DNA from: Fremontodendron californicum
Taxonomy: Eukaryota; Streptophyta; Magnoliopsida; Malvales; Malvaceae
Assembly (NCBI GenBank): GCA_030761205.1
Contig: JAULJL010000039.1
Location: forward strand, 9,682,001 to 9,746,000
DNA length: 64,000 nt
Direction: 5' to 3'
In this document: in pieces, positions 1 through 12,494 of the stretch
How the letters are laid out: every line of letters begins with the position of its first letter
How positions within the stretch are numbered: the stretch's first letter is position 1
Notes under the pieces: model-generated
What the model saw: the letters and a program-made list of their open reading frames with translations, nothing else
What the model was told of the DNA's origin: nothing
Database searches by the model: none
Program-made: the position numbers and the translations under genes

Positions 1-813
1 TTCGGAATGTATTAAATTTAATTAAATTTTTATTTAAAAATATTTTTATTTAATGTTAAATTTAAAAATATATATTAATTATAGAAAATTTTCTAAGTGT
101 TTATAACCACTCTTTAATATTTTCTTTTGTATTTTACTTTTTTGCCCATGATTTTATTTTGAGTATTTCACTTGTAATTATCTAATTACAATAAAAAATT
201 ATGTAAGAATCTACCAATTGTAAATGTGGGTTTCATATAAAATTTTGATATACCTATTGTGATTGATGAATTTTAATGCAATAATTGCAAGCGATATGTT
301 GTCGATTTTATTATGTTAATCTAGGCTTAACTTTTTCCTTATTTTTTAGGTTGTAGATGTTGAAAAATCTTCAGGTTTATACTTATAATTTTTTATAAAA
401 AGAAAATGGATAAATAGAAAATATGAAAAAAGAAAAATTAAAATAAATACAACATTAAAGACAAATAAAAAAAAAAAAACAAAAATAAAAGTATTTAAGA
501 ATCGAAATCTAAATAACTTCTATGCAAATAATCTAAAATATTAAATTTTTATTTTGAAATTTGTATTATTTACCCACAAAATCAATATTTTTATCTCATC
601 ACTTTCAATCTGAATCATTTATCACATTCCTTAAAAAAATTTGTTTTACCCTCCAAAATTGAACTCTAAATTAAACGTGGGTTAAGATCTCTTTTAAGTA
701 TTACTTTTTAATCTACGACTATTTTGTAATTAATAATATATATAAGTATATGACTTACTTAAAAAAATAAAATAATTATGAGGCCTTTTTAATATTTTAG
801 TCATATATAAGAG
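1..813. other. AT-rich intergenic DNA, no gene seen
   Basis: Strongly AT-rich sequence with many homopolymer runs. I see no open reading frame of interest, no tRNA-like box pair and no transposon terminus with a target duplication. It may hold very old TE remnants that have decayed beyond recognition. Confidence 0.6.
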
Positions 814-1275
814 AAATTATTTGATTCACAATCAGTGGAGTTTTTGGATTCCATAAAAAGATTATCAAGGTGAGTCATATCCCTTAGAATATATTAAAAA
901 TTATAAAAAATTAATTAAAAAAAATAAGACATGTGACAGATTTTTAATCACGTTTATGGAATTAAAAAAAATTCACCGCAATTGTTTCAAATATGAACTT
1001 TATATATAAATAAAGATATTAGATTAAAACATAATAATTTTACATAGCAATTATTATTCATATGTATGAGATGAAGTGATTGATACTTTTGTTGATGCCA
1101 TTTAAACTTCTTTTATGCTAGTGGAGTTTTTTAATTTTATATGCGGAATAAAAAACTGTCACATGTCTAATTTATTTTTAAATTATTTTTATTATTTTTT
1201 AAATATAATATATGTCATCTTACTAACTTTGTTTGTAAAATCTAAAAACTCCATTAACTATGAATGAGATAATTT
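814..1275. mobile_element. Fold-back (long inverted repeat) MITE-like element
   Basis: The left arm (about 814-975) and the right arm (about 1120-1275, reversed) align over roughly 150 bases. Both arms carry AAATTAT at the outer end, then GTGGAGTTTTT or ATGGAGTTTTT, then AGACATGTGACAG further in. No coding capacity is visible. The arms are diverged, so this is an old insertion. I could not settle a target-site duplication, and no superfamily is assigned. Confidence 0.6.
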
Positions 1276-1765
1276 TTTTTATAGTTTTATATTAATAATA
1301 ATTTGTTAATCCAAATATAACATCTTAATGAATTTAGGTCCACCACTTAGACTCACTCTACCATTGCATGAATTCATTAAAAATGTGAATAATTGAAACA
1401 AAAATAGTGTGGCTTGGTTACCCAAGTAGTAATGAAAGAAAAAAAACAGTAAATCTAGAGCCTATCCTACCCAAGCTAGCTAAGTTAGAATCCATCCAAA
1501 ATACATGCATTATTTGGCACTTCATGTGCTACTCCATTCCCATATATTTTTGAAGATTAAAAAAAAAAAAAAAAAACCCTTAATGGGGAATAAACTTCTA
1601 AGGTAGCTTCTTATCAGTTCCTTTCTCTCATTGAAAAAGTTTGCTATATAGCCCTTATTGAGTGCGAAAATGGCTTGAAACTGAATATAGACTCTAAACT
1701 CAAATGGTGCTATTGCTAACGTATTGAAGTCAACCTAATATTTAAGGTTTAGCATAGGTTGATTT
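1276..1765. other. AT-rich intergenic DNA
   Basis: No gene or clear element is recognised. There is a poly-A run near 1558-1576. The sequence just before the hAT-like element at 1766 includes its possible target copy. Confidence 0.5.
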
Positions 1766-2065
1766 TAAAACTGTTTATGGGTCGAATCGGATCAAATTTG
1801 AATAGCAAAAAAGTTTTACTTGTTCAAGATTCAACCTCATTCATCGGATCCAAAAAGCTCATTTTATTATTTAAAATATATTAAACTATTTATAAAAAAT
1901 TTATATTAATATTTATATATTTTCATAATTAAATTTAAATAAAAATAATTTTTTATTAATTAAATAATAATTTGGGCCGACTAAAATTTATAAAATTCTC
2001 AAGCTTGACCCAATTCCGACCAGGTAGTCGGACTGAACGGATAGCTTGACTTTTGGACAGATCTA
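1766..2065. mobile_element. Small hAT-like MITE (CTGTTTATGGGTC family)
   Basis: The left end TAAAACTGTTTATGGGTC and the reverse complement of the right end (TAGATCTGTCCAAAAGTC) agree at 11 of 18 positions. Subterminal sequence is rich in GTCGGACTGAAC-type motifs, as in plant hAT MITEs. The flanks have only an imperfect 8-bp match (GGTTGATT versus ACTTGATT). A sister copy lies at 36123-36414. No coding sequence. Confidence 0.5.
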
Positions 2066-2539
2066 ACTTGATTGTTTTATATTTAGTTTTTGACTTTTGA
2101 AAAAAAAAAAAAGCAAAAAGCCAAAAAAAATGTCAATCAAATGGAACTTTAAATATTTACTTTTAAATTATATCATATACATAGACTATACGATTTTTTT
2201 AAGTTTCATAAACAGATTTACAAAATTCTCATATGTTTATTAAGTAATTAAATTGATTTTTTTAATTATAATTTAATGGATATGTGACAATTTTTATTAA
2301 TAGCTTTAGAATTTAAAACTTTTATGTAAGTACATGGTATAATAAATTTTCATACTTTTAAAGGAATTTTAGTCATGAAAAATTGAAAAATCATAGTAAT
2401 ATATAATTTCCTCTAGGCGTTTGCTTTTTCTTCCACAAGGCCAAGGAATTTTGCATATTGGAAAGATTTTTCTTTTCAAGGAAAAAATATTTTCAATATT
2501 TGTTTAAATGAGTGATCAATTAATCTCAACACCTAAACC
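2066..2539. other. AT-rich intergenic DNA
   Basis: No gene seen. It holds a poly-A run near 2100 and otherwise unremarkable AT-rich sequence. Confidence 0.5.
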
Positions 2540-2547
2540 ATCAAAGG

Positions 2548-4155
2548 TGGTCTGTCAGTTGAGTGGATCGGGTTGGATTTGGATCGGGTCAATTCTGGTC
2601 GAGTCAATTTGGGTTTAAAAAAGTTCGTATCGATTTCGGGTTTGGATCATTTCGGATTCGGGTTACTTCGGGTTCGGGTTATTCGGGTTTGACACTCGGG
2701 TTATTCGGGTTTGTCACTCAGATTATTTAGGTTCGATCGTTCGGATCATTTAAGTTCAATTTATTAATTTTGAAATAAAATTAGATAAATTTAAACAAAT
2801 TATTTGATCTAGTCATATTTAATTAGAACTTTATCGAAATATAAAAAATAAATAAAAATAAATATAGACACTGTAATTTTAATTTAAAAATAAATATTTA
2901 TCTAACCCGATTTTTTTGATTCAAACATAATCGGATAATTTTTTGAATTCAAGACTTAAGTATCTATTTTACTGTTTTACTCAAACGGGTATTATTGTAT
3001 ACTTGAAACCGTTACCTTAAATTCTTAATCAATTTAAATATTTGAATTTGATATTTGGAAATGTATTATTAATTTTTTATAATGTAATGTACAAATCATT
3101 ATAACAACATAGACATGTCAATGATTTATTTCATATACTTTTAGAAAATCACATGATAAGATTTAAAAAATTGTATATTTAAACAATTATCCTAAAATAG
3201 CATGTATAACAATAATCTTAGGACAGATTATAAGGAATTAGAGAATTATTAATTTCATTGATATGGATATGCATATGCATATGCACATGCACATGCATGG
3301 TGAGGTAGCATCATCATGAGTTGGGTGGTGTTGTTTTTGTCAAAAATGAAAAAAAAAAAAAATTCAAAATATGTTGGTGCAATATTTTTTGTTCATTTAA
3401 TAATTATTTACATTGATTTTCAAATATATATATATATAAGCAACAAGAGTTATTTAAAATGATTATTCATTGATAAATTTTAATATAATATCTCTTAAAT
3501 TCAAACAAATATTTGTTTTTATTTTTAGGCATTGGTCAAAAAATTTAATTCAATTCCAACTAATATAATATATTTTAAAATTACAATAACAATTCAAAAT
3601 AATTTAAACTAATCACATGTTAAAAAATTATCATAATAGTATAATTACAGATCTTGTACGATATCTGTATATGCATAGTCATTGACTCACTGCATTATTT
3701 TACATATAAAGAAGAGAACAAATATAAGAATAGATTCAATTTATACATATCAAATGGTAATTGCATATTTTATCACATTCCAAATGGTAATTACAAGTTA
3801 TAAATTTAAAACAAATTAATAATTTATGTTATAGGTATTATTTTTATTAAATTAATATTTTAAATATAAATTTATACTTAATTCAAGTTCGAGTCATTTC
3901 GAGTTAATTCTTCGGGTCATTTCGGGTTTGGGTTATTTCGGGCTCGGGTTATTTCGGGCTCGGGTTATTTCGGATTTAGGTCATTTCGGGTTCGGATCAT
4001 TCGGGATTCAGGTCATTTCGAGTTTGGGTCATTTTCTGGTTCGCATTCGTCGGTTTCGGGTTTTTGACTTTTTTGGGTCAAATCGGGTTGTGTCGAGTTT
4101 GGATTTGGGTGGGTTGGTCGGATTTTTCAGATTTGGGTCAAAATTGACAGATATA
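2548..4155. mobile_element. hAT-like non-autonomous element with GGGTTCGGG subterminal repeats
   Basis: An 8-bp duplication, ATCAAAGG, flanks the unit at 2540-2547 and 4156-4163. The ends share CTGTCAGTT and, reversed, CTGTCAATT. Both subterminal regions (2560-2760 and 3888-4140) consist of degenerate TTCGGGTTCGGG-type repeats. The middle (about 2770-3880) is AT-rich, with a CATATG run near 3270 and no transposase. The predicted peptide over 3928-4230 is only a readthrough of the GGGTTCGGG repeats. The 8-bp duplication and this end type fit hAT elements. Confidence 0.6.
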
Positions 4156-4163
4156 ATCAAAGG

Positions 4164-4291
4164 CAATGTCATTTTCCAACTTTTGTTAGAGATTAATGAT
4201 TTTTGCATGAAAATGAAATTCAAAAATTAAAGAGAGAGATGAATATGCAAATAAATCTTCAGACACACACACATATATATATATATATATT
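4164..4291. repeat. (AC)n/(AT)n microsatellite, target of the Athila-like element
   Basis: A short intergenic stretch ends in an AC run followed by about ten AT units. The same TA run resumes right of the retrotransposon at 33006, so the element landed in a TA microsatellite. A 5-bp target duplication is therefore ambiguous: ATATT or TATAT on the left against TATAT on the right. Confidence 0.65.
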
Positions 4292-4593
4292 TGATGCACT
4301 CAAAAGAGCGTATCTTATTTAACCTTGCACTAAAAAGATCAATTGTTAAGTATAGTAGTTAAGCAAGGGTCGAATCCTCAGGGATTAGGTTTTAATTTAT
4401 AAGTTGTTGGTTCAAAACTTTAGTTTAAAGACAAGAAAAAAAAAAGGGATTTTAGTTGTTTTTAAAGTAAATAAAAACAAGAAAAGTAAGATACAAGTAA
4501 GTAAGAAGAAATCAAATATGAAAGAAGTATAGTTAAGAGGTCATTCGCCACCACTAGATATCATTGAGAATCAATTTCAGATCTATCAACATC

Positions 4594-4706
4594 AATTAAG
4601 ATCCCCTCCGTTAATTTTATCAAAAATTTGGTTAAGTAATAGAGAGGAGTCCAACCTATGCAGATGAGGGTTAGAAAAACTCGATCAAGTCTACAAATAA
4701 CTTAGG
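4594..4706 (-). other. Filler patch copied (inverted) from 33572-33690
   Basis: Bases about 4598-4704 are the near-identical reverse complement of about 33577-33686, just outside the right end of the element. They replace LTR sequence that is intact in the sister LTR (about 13968-14131) and in the solo LTR at 39678. The left joint shares AATTAA between LTR and donor, and the right joint shares TA. I count only a few mismatches over roughly 105 bases. The donor is still present, so this is a copy and not an inversion. Confidence 0.85.
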
Positions 4707-5269
4707 TTGATCTAAGCAACAAACACATAAGATCGGATTGTTCAACTTAGGTTATGTTCCACATTGCAATTAACGAAAACTCTAACATAATTGTAGACAC
4801 CTAATTTTGTCTGGACCCCTTAAACTGGGCAAATTCTCATTTTTAACTTCCCGAAACGCAAAGAGGCTTCCACCATTCCATAGATGGATCCCCAAAACCT
4901 TGTTTCGAAAGTCAGAGCAAAAAGTCAACTCGAAAAAGTCAACTTCAAAAAGTCAACCACTGAAAAAGTCAATGCTCAGTCAAAATCAAGATTCGAAGTA
5001 GAATTGAATAATGGCGAAAGAATTTTGATAATCCGAGATCTACAACGAAAGATATGAAGTTCGGAAGATGGGTTGTGGAATTCAGTGCACAGGAAGACTT
5101 AATCCGGCAAATTTGGGGAAAACTAAACCGAAGGTGAATTTGATCGCAAAAATTGGGCATTTTCGGACCAACTCAATTTCAATATATGACGGAGGAAGTA
5201 GAAAAAGAAAGTCCGAAAATCGGACTCATTTTGAGCAAAATCGAGGTTTTGGAGGTTAAAGGGCAAATC

Positions 5270-5830
5270 TAGAAATTTCAAAAGAAAATTCCGGAAAAAA
5301 TAGCAAACGAGCTCGAAAAATTATGAAAACTTTCAAATCTGAGTTTCATAATTTTTGAAAGAGATTGGTGAAGAAAAATCTGGAATCGGAGCTCATTTTA
5401 AAAATGGTAAAGTTCGGGTGCACTAACGTGAAATTTCAGAAGATAATTTCGGGAAAAATAGCAAACGAGCTCGGAAAATTATGAAAAATTCCAGATCTGA
5501 GTTTCATAATTTTTGGAAGAGATTGGTGAAGAAAAATATGGAATCGGAGTTCAAATGAAAAAAAGGTGAATTTCGTGTGCACTAAGCCAAAATTCCAAAA
5601 GGAAATTCCGGGAAAAATAAAAAACGAGCTCGGAAAATTATGAAAACTTATAGATCTGAGTTTCATAATTTTTGGAAGAGATTGGTGAAGAAAAATCAGG
5701 AATCAGAGCTCATTTGAAAATGGCTAAATTTGGAAGGCACTCTATCGAAATTTCAGAGATAAATCCGAAAAAATAGCAAATGAGCTCGGAAAAATTTGAA
5801 AACCTCCAGAATCAAGTTTTACACTGAATG
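5270..5830 (+). repeat. Degenerate tandem units in the U3 of solo LTR A
   Basis: About four diverged units carry GCAAACGAGCTCGGAAAATT, then GATTGGTGAAGAAAAATC. The same repeat class, with a period near 159 bases, is present in the other Ogre-like LTRs (16390-16820 and 57460-57900). Confidence 0.7.
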
Positions 5831-7796
5831 GGAAAAGTTGAAAAAAAAAATCTAAAATTGGGGTCCATTTGCAATTAAATTAAGTTCGGGGGGCAGAAAG
5901 ATAATTTTACGAAAAGAAATCGAAAAGGGCCAATTTGCAATTAAGAAAAATATGAAAAATGGAGAAAACTCTTGAACATCCCAAGCCTTGGCCGGCCAGC
6001 ATAGAGGAGAAAGGAAGGCTTGATCAATTTAATTCACTAGTCACTATCAAGCTAAAAATGTCATCTTTAATACCTTGCAAATGGCCCCTTCATCCAATGG
6101 CCTAGATGCATTGAAGAAAAGATAAGTAAACCCTTAAATGGCCAAGATCAAATGCTAAGATGACTTTTTTATTTGTCATGAAAAAATCCTCATCCAATGG
6201 CCAAGGGTGGAGGAAGAAAGATGAGCACAAACCATCCAATGGTGAGGGATGGTTCGGCTAAAAAGGAGAGCATGCAAGTGATTTTGTGTCATCCAATGGC
6301 TTAGGTTATTTGTGAAAGATGAGTACACATTTTAAGGGCTAATATAAATTTTCAAGATGATATTTTATGTTGTCATGAAAAGATCCCAATTTAAAGTCTA
6401 GAATTGATGGAAAATATGAGGGCAATCCATCCAATGGATGAGAGGCCAACCGGCCAAGCCTTGGAAAATGAGAGGGGAATGTTTTATTTCCTTAAGAGCT
6501 AGTCATTTTATAGGGGGGAGGCAGTAGCTAATTTGGCAAGAAATAGGTTTTTGAAAGAAATGAAGAAAGGTTTTACCAAAAAGCTTGGAAGGTAGCCCAT
6601 TCCTACCTACCTCTAGCATAATTTTCTTCTTCATTCTCATGTGGTTTTCTTTATTTTCTATGTAATTTCTACTATTTTTCTCATAAAACTAAAACTTTTG
6701 AAATGTTCATTTAAGCTTTCATCTTTTCCTTTTCATGAAAAATGGAAGAAAAACAAATTTTCACAACCTTTTTTTGATATAGCTAAAAGCCCCATTCGTG
6801 CTTGCCTTGGTCTTTGTCTTGCATTTTTGTTGTGGGAAACATGATTGTGGAAGGTTTATTATTTGTTTTATGGTCTGATTTTTCAAAACAAATGAAACAA
6901 AAGAGGTTGAAATGGCTACATGATCTTGATAAATATCAAGTGACCATGGTTAGGGGAGGGCTATGCCCATTTGTACCAACCATGGAGCTCACCTCCATTT
7001 TGTTGTTAGCTTGGTTTATTTTCTGATTTGTGAGTTGGAAAGGCTTCATGATCTTGACAATATCAAGTGGTTATGGTTAGGGGAGGGCTATGCCCAATTT
7101 GTACCAACCATGGAACTCAACTTTCCTTGTTTTGTTTACTAGTTTTTTCTTGTTATCTCTTAGCATGTCTATGATTATTTTGATCATGTTCTTTGCATTA
7201 TTTTATGTTATATTAACTTTTACATCATTTTCATGTAGTGATATTTTTCCCTTCACCATTCGGCCCTCCTTGTGTTTTGACTTGTTTATGTCTTGTATTT
7301 TGTCATGTATCATATCTTGCATGATTAAGCATGTTTGCATTTTTGTTATATAAGATTCGACCCTTCTTGTATTTTAGGTCTAGGTTATCCCTTGCATAAG
7401 ATTTGGTTATGTCATGCATATTAGGTCACATAATTATGTCATGCAATCTTGGGTAATTTTCCATGTCATTATCATTTGCTATGTCATTTATAGTCTTGGT
7501 GCATTTTCATACTATACCATCCATGCTTTTATTATTATGCTATGCTATTCATAACATTTTAATAAATAAGGCAATATTTCCGGGTTTCAATAATTCATGG
7601 TTCTCTCTGCTGGGTCTGCAGGAGAGGTTATCATCAATTATTAACGAAGGAATACCCTTTTATAAAATAAAATGATTCAGAAAATTTCAAAATAAATAAA
7701 CTTTTTATGTTTTGCAGGGTCTGCCGAGGAACATGAAAAGATTCTGTATTAACAAATTCCGAGCCATTCTCAAATTAATTCATCTTATCTAATCTT

Positions 7797-8960
7797 ATGC
7801 CATCCATATGCCATGACATTGTATGTCATCCATATGCCATGTCATCGTGCTTGCCATGTCGATTTCAATCACATGCCATGTCACCTATGCCATGTCATTC
7901 TATGCCATGTCATCGTTTCATGCCATGTCATCCTATGCCATGTCATCATTTCATGCCATATCACCTATGCCATGTCATCATTTCATGTCATCTCACCTAT
8001 GCTATGTCATCATTTTATGTCATGTCATGTCATCTTGCTTGCCATGTCGACTTCATTCACATGTCATGTCATTTTATGTCATCTTATATGACATTTCACA
8101 TGCCATGTCATCATTTCATGCCATGTCATCCTATGCCATGTCATCATTTCATGCCATGTCACCTATGCTATGTCATCATTTTATGTCATGTCACATGTCA
8201 TGTCATGTCATCTTGCTTGCCATGTCAATTTCATTCACATGTCATGTCATTTTATGTCATCTTATATGCGATGTCATCCTATGCCATGTCATCATTTCAT
8301 GCCATGTCACCTATGCTATGTCATCATTTTATATCATGTCGCATGTCATGTCAGGTCATCTTGCTTGCCATGTCGATTTCATTCACATGTCATGTCATCT
8401 TATATGCCATTTCACATGCCATGTCATATTATGCCATGTCACATGCCATTTCATATGCCATGTCATCTTGCTTGCCAGGTCGATTTCATTCATATGTCAT
8501 GTCATGTCATTTCATTTCATGCCATGTCGCATGCCTTGTCCTTTTATGCCATTTCATATGTCATATCATCTTGCTTGTCATGTTGATTTCATTCACATTC
8601 CATGTCATCTTATGCTATGTCATCTTATATCATGTTGTTATTTCATGCCATGTTCACTTATGCCATGTCATCTTACTTACCATGTCGATTTTATTCACAT
8701 GTCATGTCACACGCCATGACATTTTCATGCCATGTCATTATGTATGCCATGTAAATTTCATTCACATGACATTTTCATGCCATGTCATTATATATGCCAT
8801 GTCGATTTCATTCACATGTCATTTTTCGTGCCATGTCATTCTGCTTGCCATGTCTATTTCATTCAATGACATTTATTCTCATACCACACCATTTTTCGTG
8901 CCATGCCATTTTATTTGCCATGTCGAATTCATTCACATGATATTCATGCTAATACCATGC
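7797..8960 (+). repeat. CATGTCAT-type microsatellite-like array
   Basis: About 1.15 kb is built from CATGCCATGTCATC-like units, with a longer-order unit that adds CTTGCTTGCCATGTCGATTT and TCATTCACATGTCATGTC. Because CATGTCAT has no stop in any forward frame, all three frames stay open and one gives a Cys/His/Met-rich peptide of 414 residues. That peptide is a by-product of the repeat and not a gene. The array lies in the R-U5 part of solo LTR A. Confidence 0.85.
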
Positions 8961-11900
8961 CACTCTGCTTACCATGCCATGATAAATACGCATGCCTATT
9001 TAATTTCCGTCTTTGCAACATGTTTGCATATTCATGGTTAATTTCAATAAACTCTCAAACACATGGAAAATTAATAATATTTTTGTAAATTAAGATTATT
9101 CCCGAGTTAAAATAATTCATGAATTCTCTGCTGGGTCTGCCTGGGAGGATGTCATGAATTATCATTAACAACGGAATATCTTTTTCAAACAAAACGATTC
9201 GGAGAATTTCAAAATCAAGGAAAATTTTCATATTTTGTTGAGTCTGTCGAAAAATATGGGAAATTTTATGCTAGTAAATTTCGGATCATTTTCAAATAAA
9301 ATATGATTTTTTAAGGGAATTATTTTTAAACACCAATTTTAAAACTGACTTTTCACCGAGACTCGAGATAACACATAACTAATAAGGTACCATTTTATAT
9401 GGGCGTTGCGGGGGTGCTAATCCTTCCCTGCGCGTAACCGACTCCAGAACTCGCATTTGTTTTTCTCTGGTTCAAAGCGTAGACTATAAAATTAGTTTCA
9501 AAAAAATGTTTTAATTAATTTTAAAATGTTTTTATAAAAACCAGTTTTAATAGGTGGCCGATCCCACTTAGCTAAAAAAAGATTGGTGGCGACTCCATTT
9601 CTTTTTTGAGATCGTTTTTCATACCCTCGACCTTTATTTCAAGAGGAATTAAGTCTTATTTTCTCTGCTGTTTTTTTTCCCTCACTCGAGCGGGTTCTCC
9701 TTCACCCGGAGGATCACGTATCGACAATAATCATTAATCACAAACTGCCACTTATGAATAGGAAATCAAGACAATTACGGATCAAGACTCCTAAACTAGC
9801 ATTAGATAATTATCAAGATATATCTAGTTGATCACCCTAAATAAATCAAGACCAAGATCATGGACAATTCTTAAAGAAGAACATAAGCAATTTTGATAGA
9901 AAACTAATGATAGATAAAATCTGAATATCAATTACAAAACTTGTCTAGGGATTTGAAATCACCCTTAACCAAAAAGAAGTTTAGTCTAGCATAGGCATTG
10001 TTAACATAAACATAAAATAAAAAAGAAACCAAGAAGAAAACTAAGAGAATGGAGAAGAAGAAGAATATTGACTATTCAGCCTCTTGCTCTCTCAAACTCT
10101 CTAAGAAAACAATAAAATTTGACTACTATAATATGTACAATGTGTGTTGCGGCTCTCTCCCTTATCCTATATTTATAGGCAGCAACTAGGGCTTCCAAAA
10201 GGTGATTTGCGGCTAGGGCTCTCAGGGTTTTAAAGAGGGATTTGTGGCTAGGGTTTTCTGTTGCTAGGGTTGTTTAGGGAGATAATAACCATTTCGTATC
10301 CGATCTGGACCCATGATATATTTTTGAAAAGATATTCAAGTCAGTTTCAAAAGTCAAGAAGGACATTTCATTGAATAAAGACTCTAACATCATGTTTTCT
10401 TAGCAACAAGCTCTGGAGGTCAAATCTGCCTTCTTGCTTTGCACCAAGAATTTGATCTTTTTTACTCCCAAGTCTTCTTCCATCTTGTGATTGTGATTTT
10501 GTAGGTTCTTTACATCCTAATTGACATGTTTTGACTTAATCTCTTTCAAAATACCTACAAAGCTTAAAAACCTAGTAAAATTTCAAGGAACTTAAAAATC
10601 AAAACACAAAGTATAAGGAAATTAAATAGGAAAATGTATGAAATTAAGCACTTATCAAACTCTCCCACACTTAATCTTTAGCTAGTCCTCGAGCAACCAA
10701 AATAGAAATAAGGTAAGACAACCTAATCTAATCCTCTTTCAATACAAATTAGAGATAATCATTGGACAAGTCTTATAAACTAATCAATAACTTAAAGAGT
10801 TTCAAAGAATCATGCTTGATAGTAAATGGTTTGAGTTAAGCCAATATTAACATAACATATCTCAATCAAAATAGTGCATATTCAAACTTAATCTCAACTT
10901 CTCACATGGGATACTCATGATTTTCACTTTTTAAAGTAGTGGTAAAGTGTTTACACTCAATCAATCTCATGAAAACAGTTATACCATATGCTTGCTTGTC
11001 CACCTATTCTCCACTATTTAGATCATACAACTTCATGAATCAAGAGGTCTTTAATCAAGGTGGTAATGGGGCCATGGATAGTAATGTGGTTAAAGAATAA
11101 AAAGGAAAGGATATTACAAAGGTTCCAAAGATTTCATAGAGTTTAGAGACATAATAAGATTATACAAAGAAAATTTCTCAAAACTCTTATGAAGCACATA
11201 ATAACATAAGCTAAATTTTCATGTTGAGCCTTTGATTCATTCTAACCAACCTTGTAACATCTTTTCTTTAAACAAAAGTTCAAGAGATGATTGATTTTTA
11301 ACTTTTTGTTTTCATTTTTTTTTTCAATATGGGAATGTATTTTGACAATGTTCCTTTTATTTTCTCTTGACTTTTGCCTTTCTCCTCCCCCACACTTATC
11401 TCTTGTTTCTAATCCAAATTTGCAATATATCTCCTTTGTTTTTGGAATATGTCTCAAAACATTCTAATTCATCTTTAGAACAAGGGTAAGGATATAAGTA
11501 CATTTAGGCTAGGTAAAAGATGTGGTTACCAATGAAATAGCTTATTCAATGTAGGCTCAAATTAGCTCACTAAGGGGGATGTTTTCATAGAACATTAATA
11601 GGGAATAGCTGATTTGGCTTTGGTAAAAATCCTAATGCTTCTATCATATCCATGTTGTCATATGTATCAATATAGTCTCTAAACGGTTTAAAGCAAGTTC
11701 TAGAGAAACGTGTAATCATAAGAGCACACAAGAAAGAAATTGGATTGATATGTATAATGCATCAATCATATAGGCTTAAAAATTCACAAGGATGTTTATA
11801 CAAGTCAATATCAAGTATAAACATGCTTCTTTCTCAACCAACATATCATATTAATATTGGCTCATAAAAAATGATATCAAGCTCAATTCTCATGCAAATT

Positions 11901-12494
11901 CTTCTCACTAATAAACCAGTTTTAGACCTACACAATTCATATCTCATCATTGTATTGAAATTAACTAAGAAACATACTAAAAAAAATTTAAAAGACTCAA
12001 AATAAACAAAATAACAATCTAAGTAAAAAAAATCCTAAATTCTTCCCCCCACACTTAATTCTTACATTGTCCTCAATGTAATACTATTATCCCACATGAA
12101 AGAATTATGTGTAAGAGAAAAGAACTAATAAACAAAAGAAGAAAAATAATAAAGAAAACTATAAAAGATAGAAGGATGGAAAGTGAGAAATGGCAAATCT
12201 GATTATAATGTGTGCTCTCCATCCATTGGTTGCCTCCCAAGAAGCGCTTGGTTTATTGTCCTCAGCCCGACTTGCTAAAACACACAAACAAATAAAAATA
12301 TTAAAGACTAAACATAAAACAAAACTAATTAAACCTAAATAATCCTAAAACAAAAAAAAAATTATTGCTAAAAACAAAACAAAGAGAGAAAGGAAGGAAG
12401 GAAGAGAAATCAAATCTGATATGGCAGGTTGGCTAATCTTTCATAAATTGGGCTGCCTCCCAATTAGCATTTGATTTAATGTCTTCAATCTAAC

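Larger units (their letters stand above)
4792..9726 (+). mobile_element. Tat/Ogre-type solo LTR (copy A)
   Basis: It starts TGTAGACACCTAATTTTGTC, ends CGTATCGACA, and is flanked by ATAAT at 4787-4791 and 9727-9731. The interrupted sequence is contiguous in the sister Athila-like LTR near 14210-14230, which confirms the insertion. No internal region is present, so it is a solo LTR left by LTR-LTR recombination. It shares its first bases, the tandem units near 5280-5720 and the U5 module (TAATCCTTCCC, then GGTGGCGACTCC) with the complete element at 15697-32190. A likely promoter TATA lies near 6505-6515. It encodes nothing. Confidence 0.9.
4292..10657 (-). repeat. 3' LTR of the Athila-like element, interrupted by a solo LTR
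   Basis: Real LTR sequence is 4292-4791 plus 9732-10657; the rest is the solo LTR 4792-9726. It matches the right-hand LTR (13657-14394 plus 32240-33005) along its length, except that about 165 bases have been replaced by the foreign patch at 4598-4704. A minus-strand TATA box (CCTATAAATATAGG) lies at 10166-10179. A TAGGGTTT-rich stretch follows at 10190-10275. Confidence 0.85.

Noticed and set aside
7797..9041. 414-codon Cys/His/Met-rich open frame
   Set aside because: It is the translation of a CATGTCAT repeat, which has no stop codon in any forward frame. Overlapping frames show the same pattern, and it lies in a solo LTR.
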